NCBI RefSeq assembly: GCF_900129055.1
Contig: NZ_FQUZ01000001.1
Span: 1-64,000 of the forward strand
DNA: 64,000 nt
Direction of reading: 5' to 3'
From: Lampropedia hyalina DSM 16112
GTDB lineage: Bacteria > Pseudomonadota > Gammaproteobacteria > Burkholderiales > Burkholderiaceae_C
Shown here: positions 6,808 to 18,675 of the stretch, in pieces
How the letters are laid out: every line of letters starts with the position of its first letter
How positions within the stretch are numbered: the stretch's first letter is position 1
Made by a program: the position numbers and the translations under genes
Notes under the pieces: generated by a model
Seen by the model: the letters and a program-made list of their open reading frames with translations, nothing else
What the model was told of the DNA's origin: nothing
The model's database searches: none

Positions 6808-7446
6808 TCAAGCCTGGGCAGGCAATGGGCAATACTGCTCGACATAGGCCAGCACCTGGGCAAATGCGGCCTGCGCACCGGCCACGGCACGGCTTTCTTC
6901 TTCGGCGGTGAGCGATACCTCATCGAGTTGTTCAATGAAGTTGCGCCAGTTGGCAGCCCGGCCATCGGGGTGAGGGGCCAGATGGCGTGCGCCGTGGCTG
7001 GCATCCAGACCCAGTTTGGCGGCAAACTTCAGCAGGAATGCCGCGCCGATATTGGAGCCTTCCACCGCATACAGCCAGCCCAGTGCCGTGGCAGCATCGA
7101 TGGCAGACCCCTGGGTGAAGGCGGGTGGCGGCAGGCTTTGCGCCGGTACGGCAACGCCCAGGTCCTGCAAGTCCTGCTCCACGAGTGCCAGACGGCTGCG
7201 TTGCCCCAGTTGCGGCAGCAACTGGTTCAGATTCGGGTCATCGAACAGTGCCTGAACGTCCCGATGCAGGCGGAATTGGGTGTGCAGAAAATCGGCGTAA
7301 TGCGTGCGGTCTGCAAAGGGGTTGAAGGCCATGATGCGTTGATCCAACACATCGTGAATATCGTGGGTGGCAGCTTTCAGGCGCAGGCGGCGGCTGGTTT
7401 CGGGAGTGGCGTGGTGTGCGGTCATGGCAATGCAGAAAAATGGCAA
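6808..7446 (-). CDS. Biliverdin-producing heme oxygenase
   Basis: The 212-residue protein matches the bacterial heme oxygenase family (PigA/BphO-like): LKAATHDIHDVLD carries the proximal heme ligand, probably His31, and GWLYAVEGSNIGAAFLL forms the distal helix. The enzyme opens heme to biliverdin, iron and CO, serving iron release or chromophore supply. No phytochrome gene is adjacent. The start at 7446 has AGGGG six bases upstream; ATG 7425 is an alternative. It is first in a three-gene operon. A link with the TonB receptor at 58349 is possible but not shown. Confidence 0.88.
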   Translation of the reverse strand: MPFFCIAMTAHHATPETSRRLRLKAATHDIHDVLDQRIMAFNPFADRTHYADFLHTQFRLHRDVQALFDDPNLNQLLPQLGQRSRLALVEQDLQDLGVAVPAQSLPPPAFTQGSAIDAATALGWLYAVEGSNIGAAFLLKFAAKLGLDASHGARHLAPHPDGRAANWRNFIEQLDEVSLTAEEESRAVAGAQAAFAQVLAYVEQYCPLPAQA

Positions 7447-8119
7447 GCCCCTGCTCCCGGCAATGCCCGTTCAGTGGCATGGTTCGGGTGCGACAGGGGC
7501 CATCGCAAAAAGAGGCCGTCCACCCACACGGCATCCGTGTTGCGGGTGAAACTGCCAGCGGTGGGTTCAACAAACCCTTCGCCTTCTATAGGGAAGACGA
7601 ACGAGCAGGCCAAAACCCTCCATATTTTACGAATTTTTACAACAATCGAACACAAATGCTGCTTGCGGCGGTTTTGGCGGCAGATTGCTGCGGAATCGGC
7701 TTGAGTTTTTGCGCAAGGCATCACGCCCTAGCACGTCATTCCAGTCTGCGCGCACTGCTGTCCGGAACGTTTTGGAAGAAGTTTGCCAAGTGGCCATTGC
7801 AGCCTTACTCAAAGCACCAGACATCGTCATGCCGGACTTGATCCGGCATCCAGTCGCAAAGCAAGCCATTGGCAAACAAGGTGTTTTCGCAAGCGTCGTC
7901 ACTGGATGCCGGATCAAGTCCGGCATGACGTGGCGGGGATCAATACGACGCTCAAAAATGGGGCTCTCTTTTCGTGGAAATCGCAAAAGAATCCGATAGT
8001 TCTTGGCATTGCAGACATTTCCGAAATTTATTCCGGACAGCAGTGGACAAACCCAGCATGACGGGGTGATGGACATCCACCGTGGCCAGAATCGCCCTGC
8101 CTGCCCCTCAGCTTGGTGG
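7447..8119. other. Gene-free region with a nested inverted repeat
   Basis: No credible gene is seen. It contains repeat copy A (7825-7930) and a surrounding inverted repeat, CACTGCTGTCCGGAA at 7753-7767 and its complement at 8031-8045. The promoter of the heme oxygenase operon should lie in 7447-7700, but no convincing boxes or Fur site were found. Confidence 0.6.
7825..7930. repeat. Double-palindrome repeat, copy A
   Basis: Starts CGTCATGCCGGACTTGATCC and ends with the near-complement GGATCAAGTCCGGCATGACG. Each arm is itself palindromic. It is the same family as 18461-18566, 50335-50441 and the tandem units at 57961-58308. Confidence 0.9.
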
Positions 8120-8566
8120 CTACCGCACTTCGTCCACCAGACTTTTGAAGTCCTCGATGCGGTCAAAGCTGCGATAGACGCTGGCATAGCGGATGTAGGC
8201 CACCTTGTCGAGCTTGCGCAGTTCGCCCATGACCCATTCGCCTATGAGAGTCGAGGGCACTTCGCGGCTGCCCTGGGTGAAGAGGTTTTCCTCGATGCGG
8301 GCAATGGCGGTGTCCACGTCCACGGTCTTGACCGGGCGTTTGCGCAGTGCCAGATTCAGTGAGCTGCGCAGTTTGCCGACTTCGTATTCCACGCGACGGC
8401 CGTCTTTCTTCACCACGGCAGGCATCAGCAACTCTGCCCGTTCGTAGGTGGTGAAGCGTTTTTCGCAGGCTGCACACTGGCGGCGTCTGCGGATGGAGGT
8501 GCTGTCTTCCGACAGGCGGGTTTCCACGACCTGGGTTTCGGTGTGGCTGCAAAACGGGCACTTCAT
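8120..8566 (-). CDS. nrdR: Transcriptional repressor NrdR
   Basis: A 148-residue protein with an N-terminal zinc ribbon (CPFC and CAAC pairs, residues 3-34) followed by an ATP-cone (about 49-139). It represses ribonucleotide reductase genes in response to dATP/ATP. Length and both domains are standard for the family. It lies 155 bases after glyA on the same strand, the usual arrangement in Burkholderiales. Its likely target nrdAB is at 27920 in this window. Confidence 0.97.
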   Translation of the reverse strand: MKCPFCSHTETQVVETRLSEDSTSIRRRRQCAACEKRFTTYERAELLMPAVVKKDGRRVEYEVGKLRSSLNLALRKRPVKTVDVDTAIARIEENLFTQGSREVPSTLIGEWVMGELRKLDKVAYIRYASVYRSFDRIEDFKSLVDEVR

Positions 8567-8721
8567 GGGTGCTCACCTGCCTGCGGCAGCGTGGCCGGGC
8601 ACAAAAAAGCCCCTGCCAGCCCGGTGAACACCACAGGGCAAAGGCGAGGGGCATGGAGGGAGCATGGCATCCCTCTACAGTCCATTGCGAATGGCAACAG
8701 CGTCCATACGGCGGTTCAGGC

Positions 8722-9966
<1,245 letters not shown>

Positions 9967-10328
9967 GGTTTCGGTAGTCCTATGGTCTCTAGCAAGTCCC
10001 CGCGATGCGGGCGGGGCTACCCAGGCGAGCGATGATGGTGCGCCATGCCTCTTTCTGGTCTGTCCGGGTCAAACCGGCATCCAGAACAGCCGACGGTACG
10101 CTTCCAAGTGGTTGATGATGGAGTGGGGCAAGGCCTGTGTGCCTGCCGCCATCCATGCCACATCAGCACGGTTGCCCGGAGGGAAGACCCCTCGCAGGCA
10201 GCCCATTGCCTATCGCCAGTTGCGTACAGCCGCTAGTGTAGTGCGGCGATTCGGAAGGAATCGGGAAAACAGCGGTTTTTTGTCTCAGGCCGGGCGAAAA
10301 CGGCGGTCACAGCGGCTGGCTGAGGGCA
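9967..10328. other. Intergenic region upstream of glyA
   Basis: 362 bases without a credible gene. It should contain the glyA promoter on the minus strand and the end of the TerC-CBS transcript. No riboswitch or clear terminator was recognised. Confidence 0.4.
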
Positions 10329-11909
10329 TCAGGCTCCCTGCTGGCCTTCCGCCTGCAATGGCTCATCGTGGAGTTTGCGCACGTCCACACGGGTGACGCG
10401 GCGGTCGTCCATTTCGGTGATTTCCAGCCGCAGACCGGCGTATTCCAGCGTCTGGCCCACTTCCGGCAGCATCTCCAGCTCGTGCAGCATCAGGCCCGCC
10501 ACGGTGGTGTACTCCTCGTCTTCGTCGGTCAGTTGGTGGATGCCGGTGGCCTGTTCCAGCGCGTGCAGGTTGGCTCCGCCATCCACGCTCCAGTGCTCGG
10601 CTCCCACAGGCTGGATGTCCAGCACTTCGCCCACGTCGGGGAATTCACCGGCAATGGCTTCGAGCACGTCCATGGGCGTGACCAGCCCCAGGATGGTGCC
10701 GTACTCGTCGCTGATGAGGGCCATCTGGCGGCGCGAGTGGCGCAGCATTTCGGTCAGCTTGATGACGGAAATGGATTCGGGCACGATCAGCGGCTGGCGC
10801 ACGCTGGCCTTGGTGTCAATGCCACCGCTCTGCACCACATCGGCGAGCAAATCCTTGGCACGGGCAATGCCCAGTACGTTGTCCAGGCCGTTGCGGTCGC
10901 ACACCGGGAACAGGCCGTGGGGATTGGCCACCAGTTGCTGGTACAGGTCTTCCTTGCTGGCGGTGATGTCGATCCACTCAACATCGGCACGCGGGGTCAT
11001 GACGGACAGCACCGAGCGTTCGGCCAGCGTCAGCACGCCACTGACCATCTTGCGCTCCTCGTCGCCGAAAGCTTCGGGCAGGGAGTTGGCCACCTGGCTG
11101 GCTTGCGAGGAGCCAGTTTCTTCCAGGCCGTGACGGTCGCCCAGCAGACGCAGCACGGTGCGGGCCGTGCGGTCGCGGTAGGGCGTGAGCGATTCATGCC
11201 GGAGCATGTTGCGCTGCCGCCACTGATTGAGCGACTCGATCAGGATGGAGAAGCCAATGGCTGCATACAGATAGCCCTTGGGGAAGTGGAAGCCCAGGCC
11301 TTCGGCCACCAGCGTGAGGCCGATCATCAGCAGGAAGCCCAGACACAGCACCACCACGGTGGGGTGGCGATTGACGAACTGGGTCAATGGCTTGGATGCG
11401 ACGATCATCACCACCATGGCGATGATGACGGCGGCCATCATCACCGGCAGATGCTGCACCATGCCCACGGCAGTGATGATGGAGTCCAGCGAGAACACCG
11501 CGTCCAGAATCACGATCTGCACCAGCACCAGCCCGAAGCTGGCGTAGCCCTTGCGGGCCGGGCCGGCGTGCAGCACGCCTTCAAGGCGTTCGTGCAGTTC
11601 CGTCGTGGCCTTCCAGAGCAGGAACAGCCCGCCACCGAGCAAAATCAGGTCTCGCCAGGAGAAATCGAAAATCCAGAAGCCAAAAATCGGGGTGGTGAGC
11701 TTGATGATCTGTGCCATCACGCTCAGCAATGCCAGCCGCATCACCAGTGCCAGCGTCAGGCCGATGATGCGGGCCTTGTCGCGCTGGTGCTGCGGGAGTT
11801 TGTCTGCCAGGATGGCGATGAATACCAGATTGTCGATGCCCAGGACGATTTCGAGCACGATCAACGTCAAAAGACCGATCCAGACGGCCGGGTCAGATAA
11901 CCATTCCAT
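10329..11909 (-). CDS. TerC family membrane protein with CBS pair and CorC/HlyC domain (YegH-like)
   Basis: The 526-residue protein begins with a seven-helix TerC/YjbE-type membrane domain ([21 protein letters not shown], with the acidic intramembrane residues of the family, roughly 1-235), then two CBS motifs (about 300-430) and a transporter-associated CorC/HlyC domain (about 440-515). This build matches E. coli YegH/YoaE. TerC proteins are implicated in metal, notably manganese, export, but YegH itself is uncharacterised, so the substrate is unknown. The CBS pair suggests nucleotide sensing. The gene stands alone and is divergent from the macroglobulin gene. Confidence 0.93.
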   Translation of the reverse strand: MEWLSDPAVWIGLLTLIVLEIVLGIDNLVFIAILADKLPQHQRDKARIIGLTLALVMRLALLSVMAQIIKLTTPIFGFWIFDFSWRDLILLGGGLFLLWKATTELHERLEGVLHAGPARKGYASFGLVLVQIVILDAVFSLDSIITAVGMVQHLPVMMAAVIIAMVVMIVASKPLTQFVNRHPTVVVLCLGFLLMIGLTLVAEGLGFHFPKGYLYAAIGFSILIESLNQWRQRNMLRHESLTPYRDRTARTVLRLLGDRHGLEETGSSQASQVANSLPEAFGDEERKMVSGVLTLAERSVLSVMTPRADVEWIDITASKEDLYQQLVANPHGLFPVCDRNGLDNVLGIARAKDLLADVVQSGGIDTKASVRQPLIVPESISVIKLTEMLRHSRRQMALISDEYGTILGLVTPMDVLEAIAGEFPDVGEVLDIQPVGAEHWSVDGGANLHALEQATGIHQLTDEDEEYTTVAGLMLHELEMLPEVGQTLEYAGLRLEITEMDDRRVTRVDVRKLHDEPLQAEGQQGA

Positions 11910-12350
11910 AGTGATAAAAAGCCGTCACACCTTGCGGCACTCCGGCATTTGAAGTGAGGGGGAGAGGGGATGGGATACCGGCACACAGCCCGTCAATGGG
12001 GATGCAGGACTGGGTGCGGTCGAGACAACAGCCAGTCGGGAGCAACTGGCTGCCAGGGGAAAATGAAAGCGATTCCGCCGAGGGAGGTTCCATGATTGCA
12101 GGCATTCTATGTGATTCTTGGCGGCAGTGCCCATGAATTTGTGGTGGTGTGGGCGACCTGCCTCCCGCGACTGGGCGAAAACATCACACCCCATGTCCCT
12201 TGCCGGTTCGGCCATTTCCCTCTGATGGCCAGCGCGAATGGCCGGGAGCAGTTGCGCAATATATGGACGATAATCGGCCTTGTTCTGGCAACCCATTCCC
12301 GGCTGGCCGGTTTGCCCGTCGCAAGCCATGCCCGCAGAAAGAGACCGACC
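11910..12350. other. Divergent intergenic region
   Basis: 441 bases between the starts of the TerC-CBS and macroglobulin genes. In-frame codons extend upstream of the macroglobulin start but show no family similarity. Promoters for both genes are expected here; none was convincingly identified. Confidence 0.4.
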
Positions 12351-15300
12351 ATGTCCCCTGTATCGCGCGTGTGGAAATTGAAGCGTTCGAGGAAAACACC
12401 GCTCCTCGTCGGTCTGGGACTGCTGGCAGGGTTGGGCGGATCGCTGGCCCATGCGAATGCCGTGCAGCGCGTCTTGCCGCAAGGCTCCGTCTCGCAGGTG
12501 CGGCAGGTGCAGGTGGACTTTGCCCAGGCCGTGGTGGCACTGGGGCAGCCCGATGCCACCGCACCGGTGCAATGGCAATGCGAGGGCGCGGATGCCCGGC
12601 AGATGCAGGGACAGGGCCGCTGGCTGAATGCGCAACGCTGGGTGTTCGAGTTTGCCGAACCACTGCCTGCCGGGGTGCGTTGTGCCGTCAGCGCGAACCC
12701 CAGCTTCCGGGGGCTGAACCAACAGGCCATCAGCGCACTGGGCACACACCGCTTCGACACCGGCGGGCCGCGCCCGCTCACGGTGCTGCCCTACCCGTGG
12801 AACGACATCGACGAGCAGCAGCACTTCCTCATCCAGACCTCCGGCGTGGCCACGCCGCAAAGTCTGCTGGCCAACGTCTGGTGCGAAGCCGCCGATGTGG
12901 GCGAACGCATTCCCGTGCGCCTGCTCAGCGACGTGGAATTGCAGGCGGCCCTGCAAGCCACCGACAACCAGGAGCAGGCACAACAGGCTCCCGAGCAGTG
13001 GCGCGGACTGGCCTGCCAGCGTCGCCTCAGCCCCGGCGTGGACGTGCAACTGGTGTGGGGCGCGGGCGTGGCCTCACCTGCGGGCGTGGTATCGCAACAG
13101 GCCGAACGCCACGACTACACGGTGCGTGAACCCTTCACCGCCGAATTCACCTGCCAGCGCGAACAGGCCAGCCAGAAGTGCATCCCCCTGCTGCCCCTGC
13201 GCCTGAACTTCAATGCCGAATTCGACCGGCAATGGGTCGAACAATTCCGGCTGGTCAGCGGCGGACGAAGCTGGCCGGCCACCGTGGAAGGCGACGAGGC
13301 CAGCGGCAAGGGTACGCCCCCGCCCACCACACCGGTGGACAGGCTGGTGTTCCAGGGGCCATTCCCGGCCAACACCGCATTCACACTGGAAGTGCCTGCC
13401 GGTCTGCAAGACGATGCCAGCCGCCCCCTGCGCAACGCTGCGGCCTTTCCGCTGCAAGTGGCCACTGGCGACATCCCGCCGCTGGCCAAGTTCGCTTCGG
13501 GGGATTTCGCCATCATCGAACGCTTTGCCGAAGGGCGCGATGCCCCGGCCCTGCTGCCCGTGACCCTGCGCAAGGTCGAATCGGAACTGCCCCTGAAGGT
13601 GCTGCGCTTGCAGGACGACCGTTCCATTCTCGACTGGATGCGCCGCATGGAGCAGTTCAGCCCCGGCAACCACGTCGCCCGCGAACAGGCCGAGCAGGCT
13701 GGCCTTGGCGCACTGCCGCCCCGCGCCAGCGCATCGGAAGACGACGACGGCTGGCTGCCCACCCGCACCCTCTCGCTGCTGAATGCCCAAGCCCAGGCAC
13801 GCGCCCTGCGCATCCCCGCCCCTGCCAGCACCCCCCAGCGGCAGGAAGCCGAAGTGGTCGGCATTCCGCTGGAGCCGGGTTACCAGATCGTGGAAATCGC
13901 CTCGCCGCTGCTGGGCAAGGCCCTGCTGGATGCCACCGAAGGCGCGCCCCCTGTGCTCTATGCCCGCACCGCCGTGCTGGTGACCAACCTGTCCGTGCAC
14001 TTCAAGCTGGGGCAGGAAAACGCGCTGGCCTGGGTGACTTCGCTGGACGATGGCCGCCCGGTCAAGAATGCCACGGTGCGCGTCAATCACTGTGACGGCA
14101 GTGTGCTGGCCGAAGGCAAGACCGACTCGCAGGGACGCGCGCTGTTCCCACAGATTCGGGGCACCGCCCCGGAATGCGAATATGCCGATGGCGGCTACCG
14201 CAACGCCTACTTCATCACGGCCCGTTCGGCAGACGAGAAAGACCTGGGGCTGGTCTGGAGCGACTGGCAGAACGGCATCGAGCCGTGGCGTTTCAACGTG
14301 CCCACCCAGTACGGATACCACGAGGGCGAAGACCTGACCGCCCACAGCGTCACCGACCGCAGCCTGTTGCGGGCGGGGGAAACCATCTCGATGAAGCATT
14401 ACCTGCGCCGCCCGACGCTGCAAGGCTTTGCCACCCCCGAACAGCCGCCTGCCGAAATGATCGTCACCCACCAGGGCAGCGGCCAGGAATTCACCCAGCC
14501 CTTGCAGTGGTACCAAACTGCCGATGGCGGCCTCAATGCCCACAGCAGCCTGAAACTGCCTGCCCTCGCCCCGCTGGGACACTACAGCATCCGCCTCTAC
14601 GGCGACGGCGTGAACCACTACAGCGGCAGTTTCCGCGTGGAAGAATTCCGCCTGCCGGTGTTCCGTGGCTCCCTTGTGCCGGTGGGCAATGCCCCGCTGG
14701 TGCACGCCAGTGCGGTAGACATGAACGTCCAGCTTCAGTATGTGGCCGGTGGCGCGGCGGCGCATTGGCCCGCGCAGGCATCCGCCCTGCTGGAGCCGCA
14801 CGACATCCGGTTCGCTCAGTACACCGACTACCGCTTCACCAGCCCGCTGACCCCGGCTGAACGCCAGGCGCGCGAGAGTGGCCGCAGCATCGAGACCACC
14901 CGCCAACTGGTGCTCGACAAGCAAGCCCTCACCCTGGATGCCCAGGGCAATGCCCGCATCGCGCTGGCCGGTCTGCCCACTCCGGCGGGCCTGCCCCAAT
15001 CCCTGCGCACCGAAATCACCTACGCCGACCCCAGCGGTGAAACCCATACCCTGAGCCAGCAGCAAACCATCTGGCCCGCCAGCGTGCTGGTCGGCCTGAA
15101 AACCGAAAGCTGGGTGTCCGAGCGCGAACCCGTCAAACTCCATGCCATCGTCCTCACCCCGGATGGCAAGCCCGCTGCGGGCATTCCCGTACAGGTCGTC
15201 GCGCAATCGCACACCACGCTGAGCACCCGCAAGCGGCTGGTGGGCGGCTTCTACCAGTACGACCACCAGTACCAGAGCCGCACTCTGGGCACGGTGTGCG

Positions 15301-18300
15301 AAGGCAAGAGCGACCGCAGCGGACGGGTGGAATGCAGCATCACCCTCCAGCAATCGGGCGAAGTGGAGCTGATTGCCACCGTGCAGGACGATCAGCAGCG
15401 TCGCCACAGTGCCACCACCAGCATCTGGGTCAGCCGTGCCGGTCAATGGTGGTTCGATGGCGAAGCCTCCGACCGCATGGACGTTCTGCCGGAAAAGCCC
15501 GCCTACGAGCCGGGCGAAACCGCCCGCTTCCAGGTGCGCATGCCCTTCCGCAAGGCCCAGGCACTGGTGGCCATCGAGCGCGAAGGCGTGCTGGAGAGCC
15601 AGGTCATCGAGTTGAGCGGCGACAACCCCAGCTTCAGCCTCAAGGTCGGCTCCAACTGGGGGCCGAACACCTACATCAGCGTGCTGGCCGTGCGCGGCCG
15701 CCTGCGCGACGTGCCCTGGCAAAGCTTCTTCTCCTGGGGATTCAAGGCCCCGGTGGTCTGGTGGCGTGCCTGGCGTGACGACCAGGGCGAAGCCGCGCCC
15801 GCCACTGCGCTGGTCGATCTGAGCAAGCCCGCCTATCGCCTGGGCGTAGCCGCCATCCAGGTTGGCCATGCCGCGCACCGCCTGAACGTCAGCGTCCAGG
15901 CCGACAAGCCACGCTACGCCACCCGCGACACCGCCACGCTCCAGATCGAGGCCAAGCTGCCCAACGGCAAACCCGCTGCCCATGCCGAAATCGCCCTCGC
16001 CGTGGTGGACAAGGCCCTGCTGGAACTCGCCCCCAACACCAGTTGGGAACTGCTGCAAGCCATGATGCAGACCCGTCCCTGGGGCGTGGCCACCGCTACC
16101 GCCCAGATGGAAGTGCTGGGCCGCCGCCACTATGGGCGCAAGGCCGCTCCGGCAGGCGGCGGTGGTGGCGCGGACGGCGCAACCCGCGAACTGTTCGACA
16201 CCCTGCTGCTGTGGCAACCCCGCATCACGCTGGATGCACAGGGCAAGGCCAAGGTCTCCGTGCCGCTGAACGACAGCATCACCACGTTCCATGCCCAGGC
16301 CATCGCCGATGCCGGAACCAGCCAGTTCGGCAGTGGCAGCACCGAGCTTCAGGTGGCACAAGAGCTGCAAATCATCAGCGGTCTGCCGCCCGTCGTGCGC
16401 GAGAAAGACCACTTCGACGCGCAATTCACCCTGCGCAACAGCACGGGCAAAGCGCAGCGCACCACCGTCACTGCCCGCATCAACGGCCCCGCTGGCACGC
16501 AAACCCTGCCCGACCAGACCGTGGACGTGCCCGCCGGAGCCGCGCAGACCGTGCAATGGCGCGTGCAGGCCCCGCTGCTGGGCGAACAATTGCTGCAAGA
16601 CCACTGGGAATGGCAACTGGATGCCCGCGTCGAAGGCTCGAACACCATCCGCGACAGCCTGCGCAGCACCCAGACCCTGTTGCCCGCCGTGCCTGTCACC
16701 GTGCGGCAAGCCAGCCTGCACCAGCTCTCGGCCAGCCAGCCGCTGCAACTGCAAGCCAGCCTGCCCACCCAGGCTCTGGAAGGGCGCGGCAGCCTGCGCA
16801 TCGAAGCCCAGGCCAGCCTCGCCGCCCCCCTGCCCGGCGTGCTGGACTGGTGGCAACGCTATCCCTACGCCTGCCTGGAGCAGCGTTATGGCAAGAGCAT
16901 CGGCCTGCGCGATGCCGCCCTGTGGGCCAGCGTGGCCGAAGACCTGCCCGCCTACCTCGACAGTGACGGGCTGGCCAGCTACTTCCCGCCACAACAGCAC
17001 AACGACGGCAGCCCGCTGCTCACCGCCCACCTGCTGGCCGTCGATGCCACGCTCAAGGCACTGGGTGAAACCGGCCACTTCCGCCTGCCCGATGCCGCAC
17101 GCCAGCAGATGATTCAGGGCCTGACCGGCTTCGTCGAAGGCCGTACCGAACGCACGGCCAGCCCCCTGCGCAGCATCGGCTCCGGCAGCCAGCAGGCCGC
17201 CATCTACCGGCTCAGTGCCATTGCAGCCCTGGCCCAGCACGGCGCAGCCACCCCGGCCATGCTGGAGAGCATTGCCATCAACCCGCGTGCCTGGCCCACC
17301 CACGCGCTGATCGACTGGCTGCAAATCCTGCAACATCTGCCCCAAATCCCCCAGCAGGCGCAGCACCTGCAACAGGTGCAGAACGAACTGCGCAGCCGCC
17401 TGCTCCAGACCGGCGTGCAAACCCAGTTCAGCACCGAAGCCAGCGACCACTGGTGGTGGGCCATGCAGAACGGCGATGTCAATGCCGCCCGCCTGCTGCT
17501 GGTCACCGCCGCCCTGCCCGCCTGGAAGGACGACATGGGCGCGCTTGCCACCGGCCTGCTGGCACGGCAAAGCCACGGCGCGTGGAGCACCACGGTCGCC
17601 AACCTCTGGGGGCCGCTGGCACTGCAACGCTTTGCGCAACTGCATGAAAGCACCCCGGTGAATGGCCGCCTCCAGGGCCAACTGGGTGCGCAAACGCACA
17701 GCCGTGACTGGCCCGCTCTGCCCTCCGGCAGCACTGGAAGCACGGGCAGCACTGCCGCCAACCCCCTGCGCATCGACTTCGACTGGCCCGATGCCATCGC
17801 CCGCAAGGGCAACCCGGCCAGCAGCCAGTTGCGGGTGCAACAGCAGGGCAGCGGCAGCCCCTGGGTCACCATCAGCACCCTGGCCGCCGTGCCCAGCCAG
17901 CAGCCAGTGGCCTCCGGCCTGCAAGTGGCACGCACCATCACCCCTGTGGTGCAACGCCAGCCCGGCCAATGGAGCCGGGGCGACATCTACCGCGTCCACC
18001 TGCGCATCACCGCCAGCGCGGCCACCGGCATCAGTGCCATCACCGACCCGGTTCCGGCGGGCAGCACCATCCTGGGCAGCGGCCTGGGGCGTGACTCCAG
18101 CCTGGCCACCGCCGATGAAGCCGAAAGCGACAGCTACCACCTGGCCTGGGTCGAGCGCAAGATGGATGCCATGCGCGTGTACTACCACGCCCTGCCCCAA
18201 GGCACCACCGAGTACGAATACACGGTGCGCCTGAACCAGCCTGGTGAATTCTTCCTGCCCCCCACCCGTGCCGAAGCCCTCTACAGCCCGCAGGTGTTTG

Positions 18301-18344
18301 GCGAAGTGCCCAACAATCCGATGCGCATACAGGGCACCCCATGA
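12351..18344 (+). CDS. Bacterial alpha-2-macroglobulin with thioester motif
   Basis: A protein of about 1997 residues with a signal peptide (LLVGLGLLAGLGGSLAHA, about 19-37), many macroglobulin MG domains, an A2M domain around 1290-1390, and a thioester-domain helical region with the CLEQ motif (Cys1508, Gln1511). Bacterial A2Ms are periplasmic protease traps that covalently hold invading proteases, and the intact CLEQ places this with thioester-bearing types rather than YfaS-like ones. It is longer than E. coli YfhM (about 1650). The usual partner pbpC is not adjacent. The start at 12351 is chosen for AAAGAGA upstream and the signal peptide; the frame is open to 12096. Confidence 0.95.
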   Translation: MSPVSRVWKLKRSRKTPLLVGLGLLAGLGGSLAHANAVQRVLPQGSVSQVRQVQVDFAQAVVALGQPDATAPVQWQCEGADARQMQGQGRWLNAQRWVFEFAEPLPAGVRCAVSANPSFRGLNQQAISALGTHRFDTGGPRPLTVLPYPWNDIDEQQHFLIQTSGVATPQSLLANVWCEAADVGERIPVRLLSDVELQAALQATDNQEQAQQAPEQWRGLACQRRLSPGVDVQLVWGAGVASPAGVVSQQAERHDYTVREPFTAEFTCQREQASQKCIPLLPLRLNFNAEFDRQWVEQFRLVSGGRSWPATVEGDEASGKGTPPPTTPVDRLVFQGPFPANTAFTLEVPAGLQDDASRPLRNAAAFPLQVATGDIPPLAKFASGDFAIIERFAEGRDAPALLPVTLRKVESELPLKVLRLQDDRSILDWMRRMEQFSPGNHVAREQAEQAGLGALPPRASASEDDDGWLPTRTLSLLNAQAQARALRIPAPASTPQRQEAEVVGIPLEPGYQIVEIASPLLGKALLDATEGAPPVLYARTAVLVTNLSVHFKLGQENALAWVTSLDDGRPVKNATVRVNHCDGSVLAEGKTDSQGRALFPQIRGTAPECEYADGGYRNAYFITARSADEKDLGLVWSDWQNGIEPWRFNVPTQYGYHEGEDLTAHSVTDRSLLRAGETISMKHYLRRPTLQGFATPEQPPAEMIVTHQGSGQEFTQPLQWYQTADGGLNAHSSLKLPALAPLGHYSIRLYGDGVNHYSGSFRVEEFRLPVFRGSLVPVGNAPLVHASAVDMNVQLQYVAGGAAAHWPAQASALLEPHDIRFAQYTDYRFTSPLTPAERQARESGRSIETTRQLVLDKQALTLDAQGNARIALAGLPTPAGLPQSLRTEITYADPSGETHTLSQQQTIWPASVLVGLKTESWVSEREPVKLHAIVLTPDGKPAAGIPVQVVAQSHTTLSTRKRLVGGFYQYDHQYQSRTLGTVCEGKSDRSGRVECSITLQQSGEVELIATVQDDQQRRHSATTSIWVSRAGQWWFDGEASDRMDVLPEKPAYEPGETARFQVRMPFRKAQALVAIEREGVLESQVIELSGDNPSFSLKVGSNWGPNTYISVLAVRGRLRDVPWQSFFSWGFKAPVVWWRAWRDDQGEAAPATALVDLSKPAYRLGVAAIQVGHAAHRLNVSVQADKPRYATRDTATLQIEAKLPNGKPAAHAEIALAVVDKALLELAPNTSWELLQAMMQTRPWGVATATAQMEVLGRRHYGRKAAPAGGGGGADGATRELFDTLLLWQPRITLDAQGKAKVSVPLNDSITTFHAQAIADAGTSQFGSGSTELQVAQELQIISGLPPVVREKDHFDAQFTLRNSTGKAQRTTVTARINGPAGTQTLPDQTVDVPAGAAQTVQWRVQAPLLGEQLLQDHWEWQLDARVEGSNTIRDSLRSTQTLLPAVPVTVRQASLHQLSASQPLQLQASLPTQALEGRGSLRIEAQASLAAPLPGVLDWWQRYPYACLEQRYGKSIGLRDAALWASVAEDLPAYLDSDGLASYFPPQQHNDGSPLLTAHLLAVDATLKALGETGHFRLPDAARQQMIQGLTGFVEGRTERTASPLRSIGSGSQQAAIYRLSAIAALAQHGAATPAMLESIAINPRAWPTHALIDWLQILQHLPQIPQQAQHLQQVQNELRSRLLQTGVQTQFSTEASDHWWWAMQNGDVNAARLLLVTAALPAWKDDMGALATGLLARQSHGAWSTTVANLWGPLALQRFAQLHESTPVNGRLQGQLGAQTHSRDWPALPSGSTGSTGSTAANPLRIDFDWPDAIARKGNPASSQLRVQQQGSGSPWVTISTLAAVPSQQPVASGLQVARTITPVVQRQPGQWSRGDIYRVHLRITASAATGISAITDPVPAGSTILGSGLGRDSSLATADEAESDSYHLAWVERKMDAMRVYYHALPQGTTEYEYTVRLNQPGEFFLPPTRAEALYSPQVFGEVPNNPMRIQGTP

Positions 18345-18346
18345 AA

Positions 18347-18390
18347 AACACCCACCCCGCCATGCCAATCGCCATGACGGGGTGGGTGTT
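18347..18390. terminator. Intrinsic terminator hairpin after the macroglobulin gene
   Basis: A 13-bp perfect stem, AACACCCACCCCG (18347-18359) and CGGGGTGGGTGTT (18378-18390), begins three bases after the stop codon. The T-run (TTTTT) lies on the minus-strand side, so it may also stop transcription arriving from the hisZ-purA operon. Confidence 0.75.
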
Positions 18391-18460
18391 ATATAGAGGC
18401 TCAATGCAGCAATGCGTCGATCTCAACTGCGATTGCAGCAGCTTTGAGCTTTTTCGGTAT

Positions 18461-18566
18461 CGTCATGCCGGGCTTGATCCGGCATCCAGCGACTAGGCTG
18501 GCAAAAACACCTTGGTTGCCAATGGTTTGCACCGCAACTGGATGCCGGATCAAGTCCGGCATGACG
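18461..18566. repeat. Double-palindrome repeat, copy B
   Basis: It begins CGTCATGCCGGGCTTGATCC and ends GGATCAAGTCCGGCATGACG, with a divergent central spacer. It occupies most of the gap 18391-18675, in which no gene is seen. Confidence 0.9.
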
Positions 18567-18675
18567 CTGTGGAGTGCGGATGCCTGAATCGGAAATAGCA
18601 ATCGGGCTTTGCAGAAGACTGCGAACAGCACCCCATTGATTACGGACAGTATCGTAAACCCGTGGGTTTGACGAA

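Noticed and set aside
5347-7704. Long plus-strand open frame of 785 codons over the TPR and heme oxygenase genes
   Set aside because: It is antisense to three well-supported minus-strand genes, lacks a ribosome site and shows only shadow-type composition.
9967-10328. Riboswitch upstream of glyA
   Set aside because: No recognisable conserved core of glycine, SAM, SAH or THF riboswitches was seen by eye; a covariance-model scan would be needed to revisit this.
13074-18404. Very long open frame (about 1776 codons) antisense to the macroglobulin gene
   Set aside because: High-GC genes commonly leave the opposite strand open; the translation has no domain, is compositionally odd, and the plus strand encodes a clear A2M protein.
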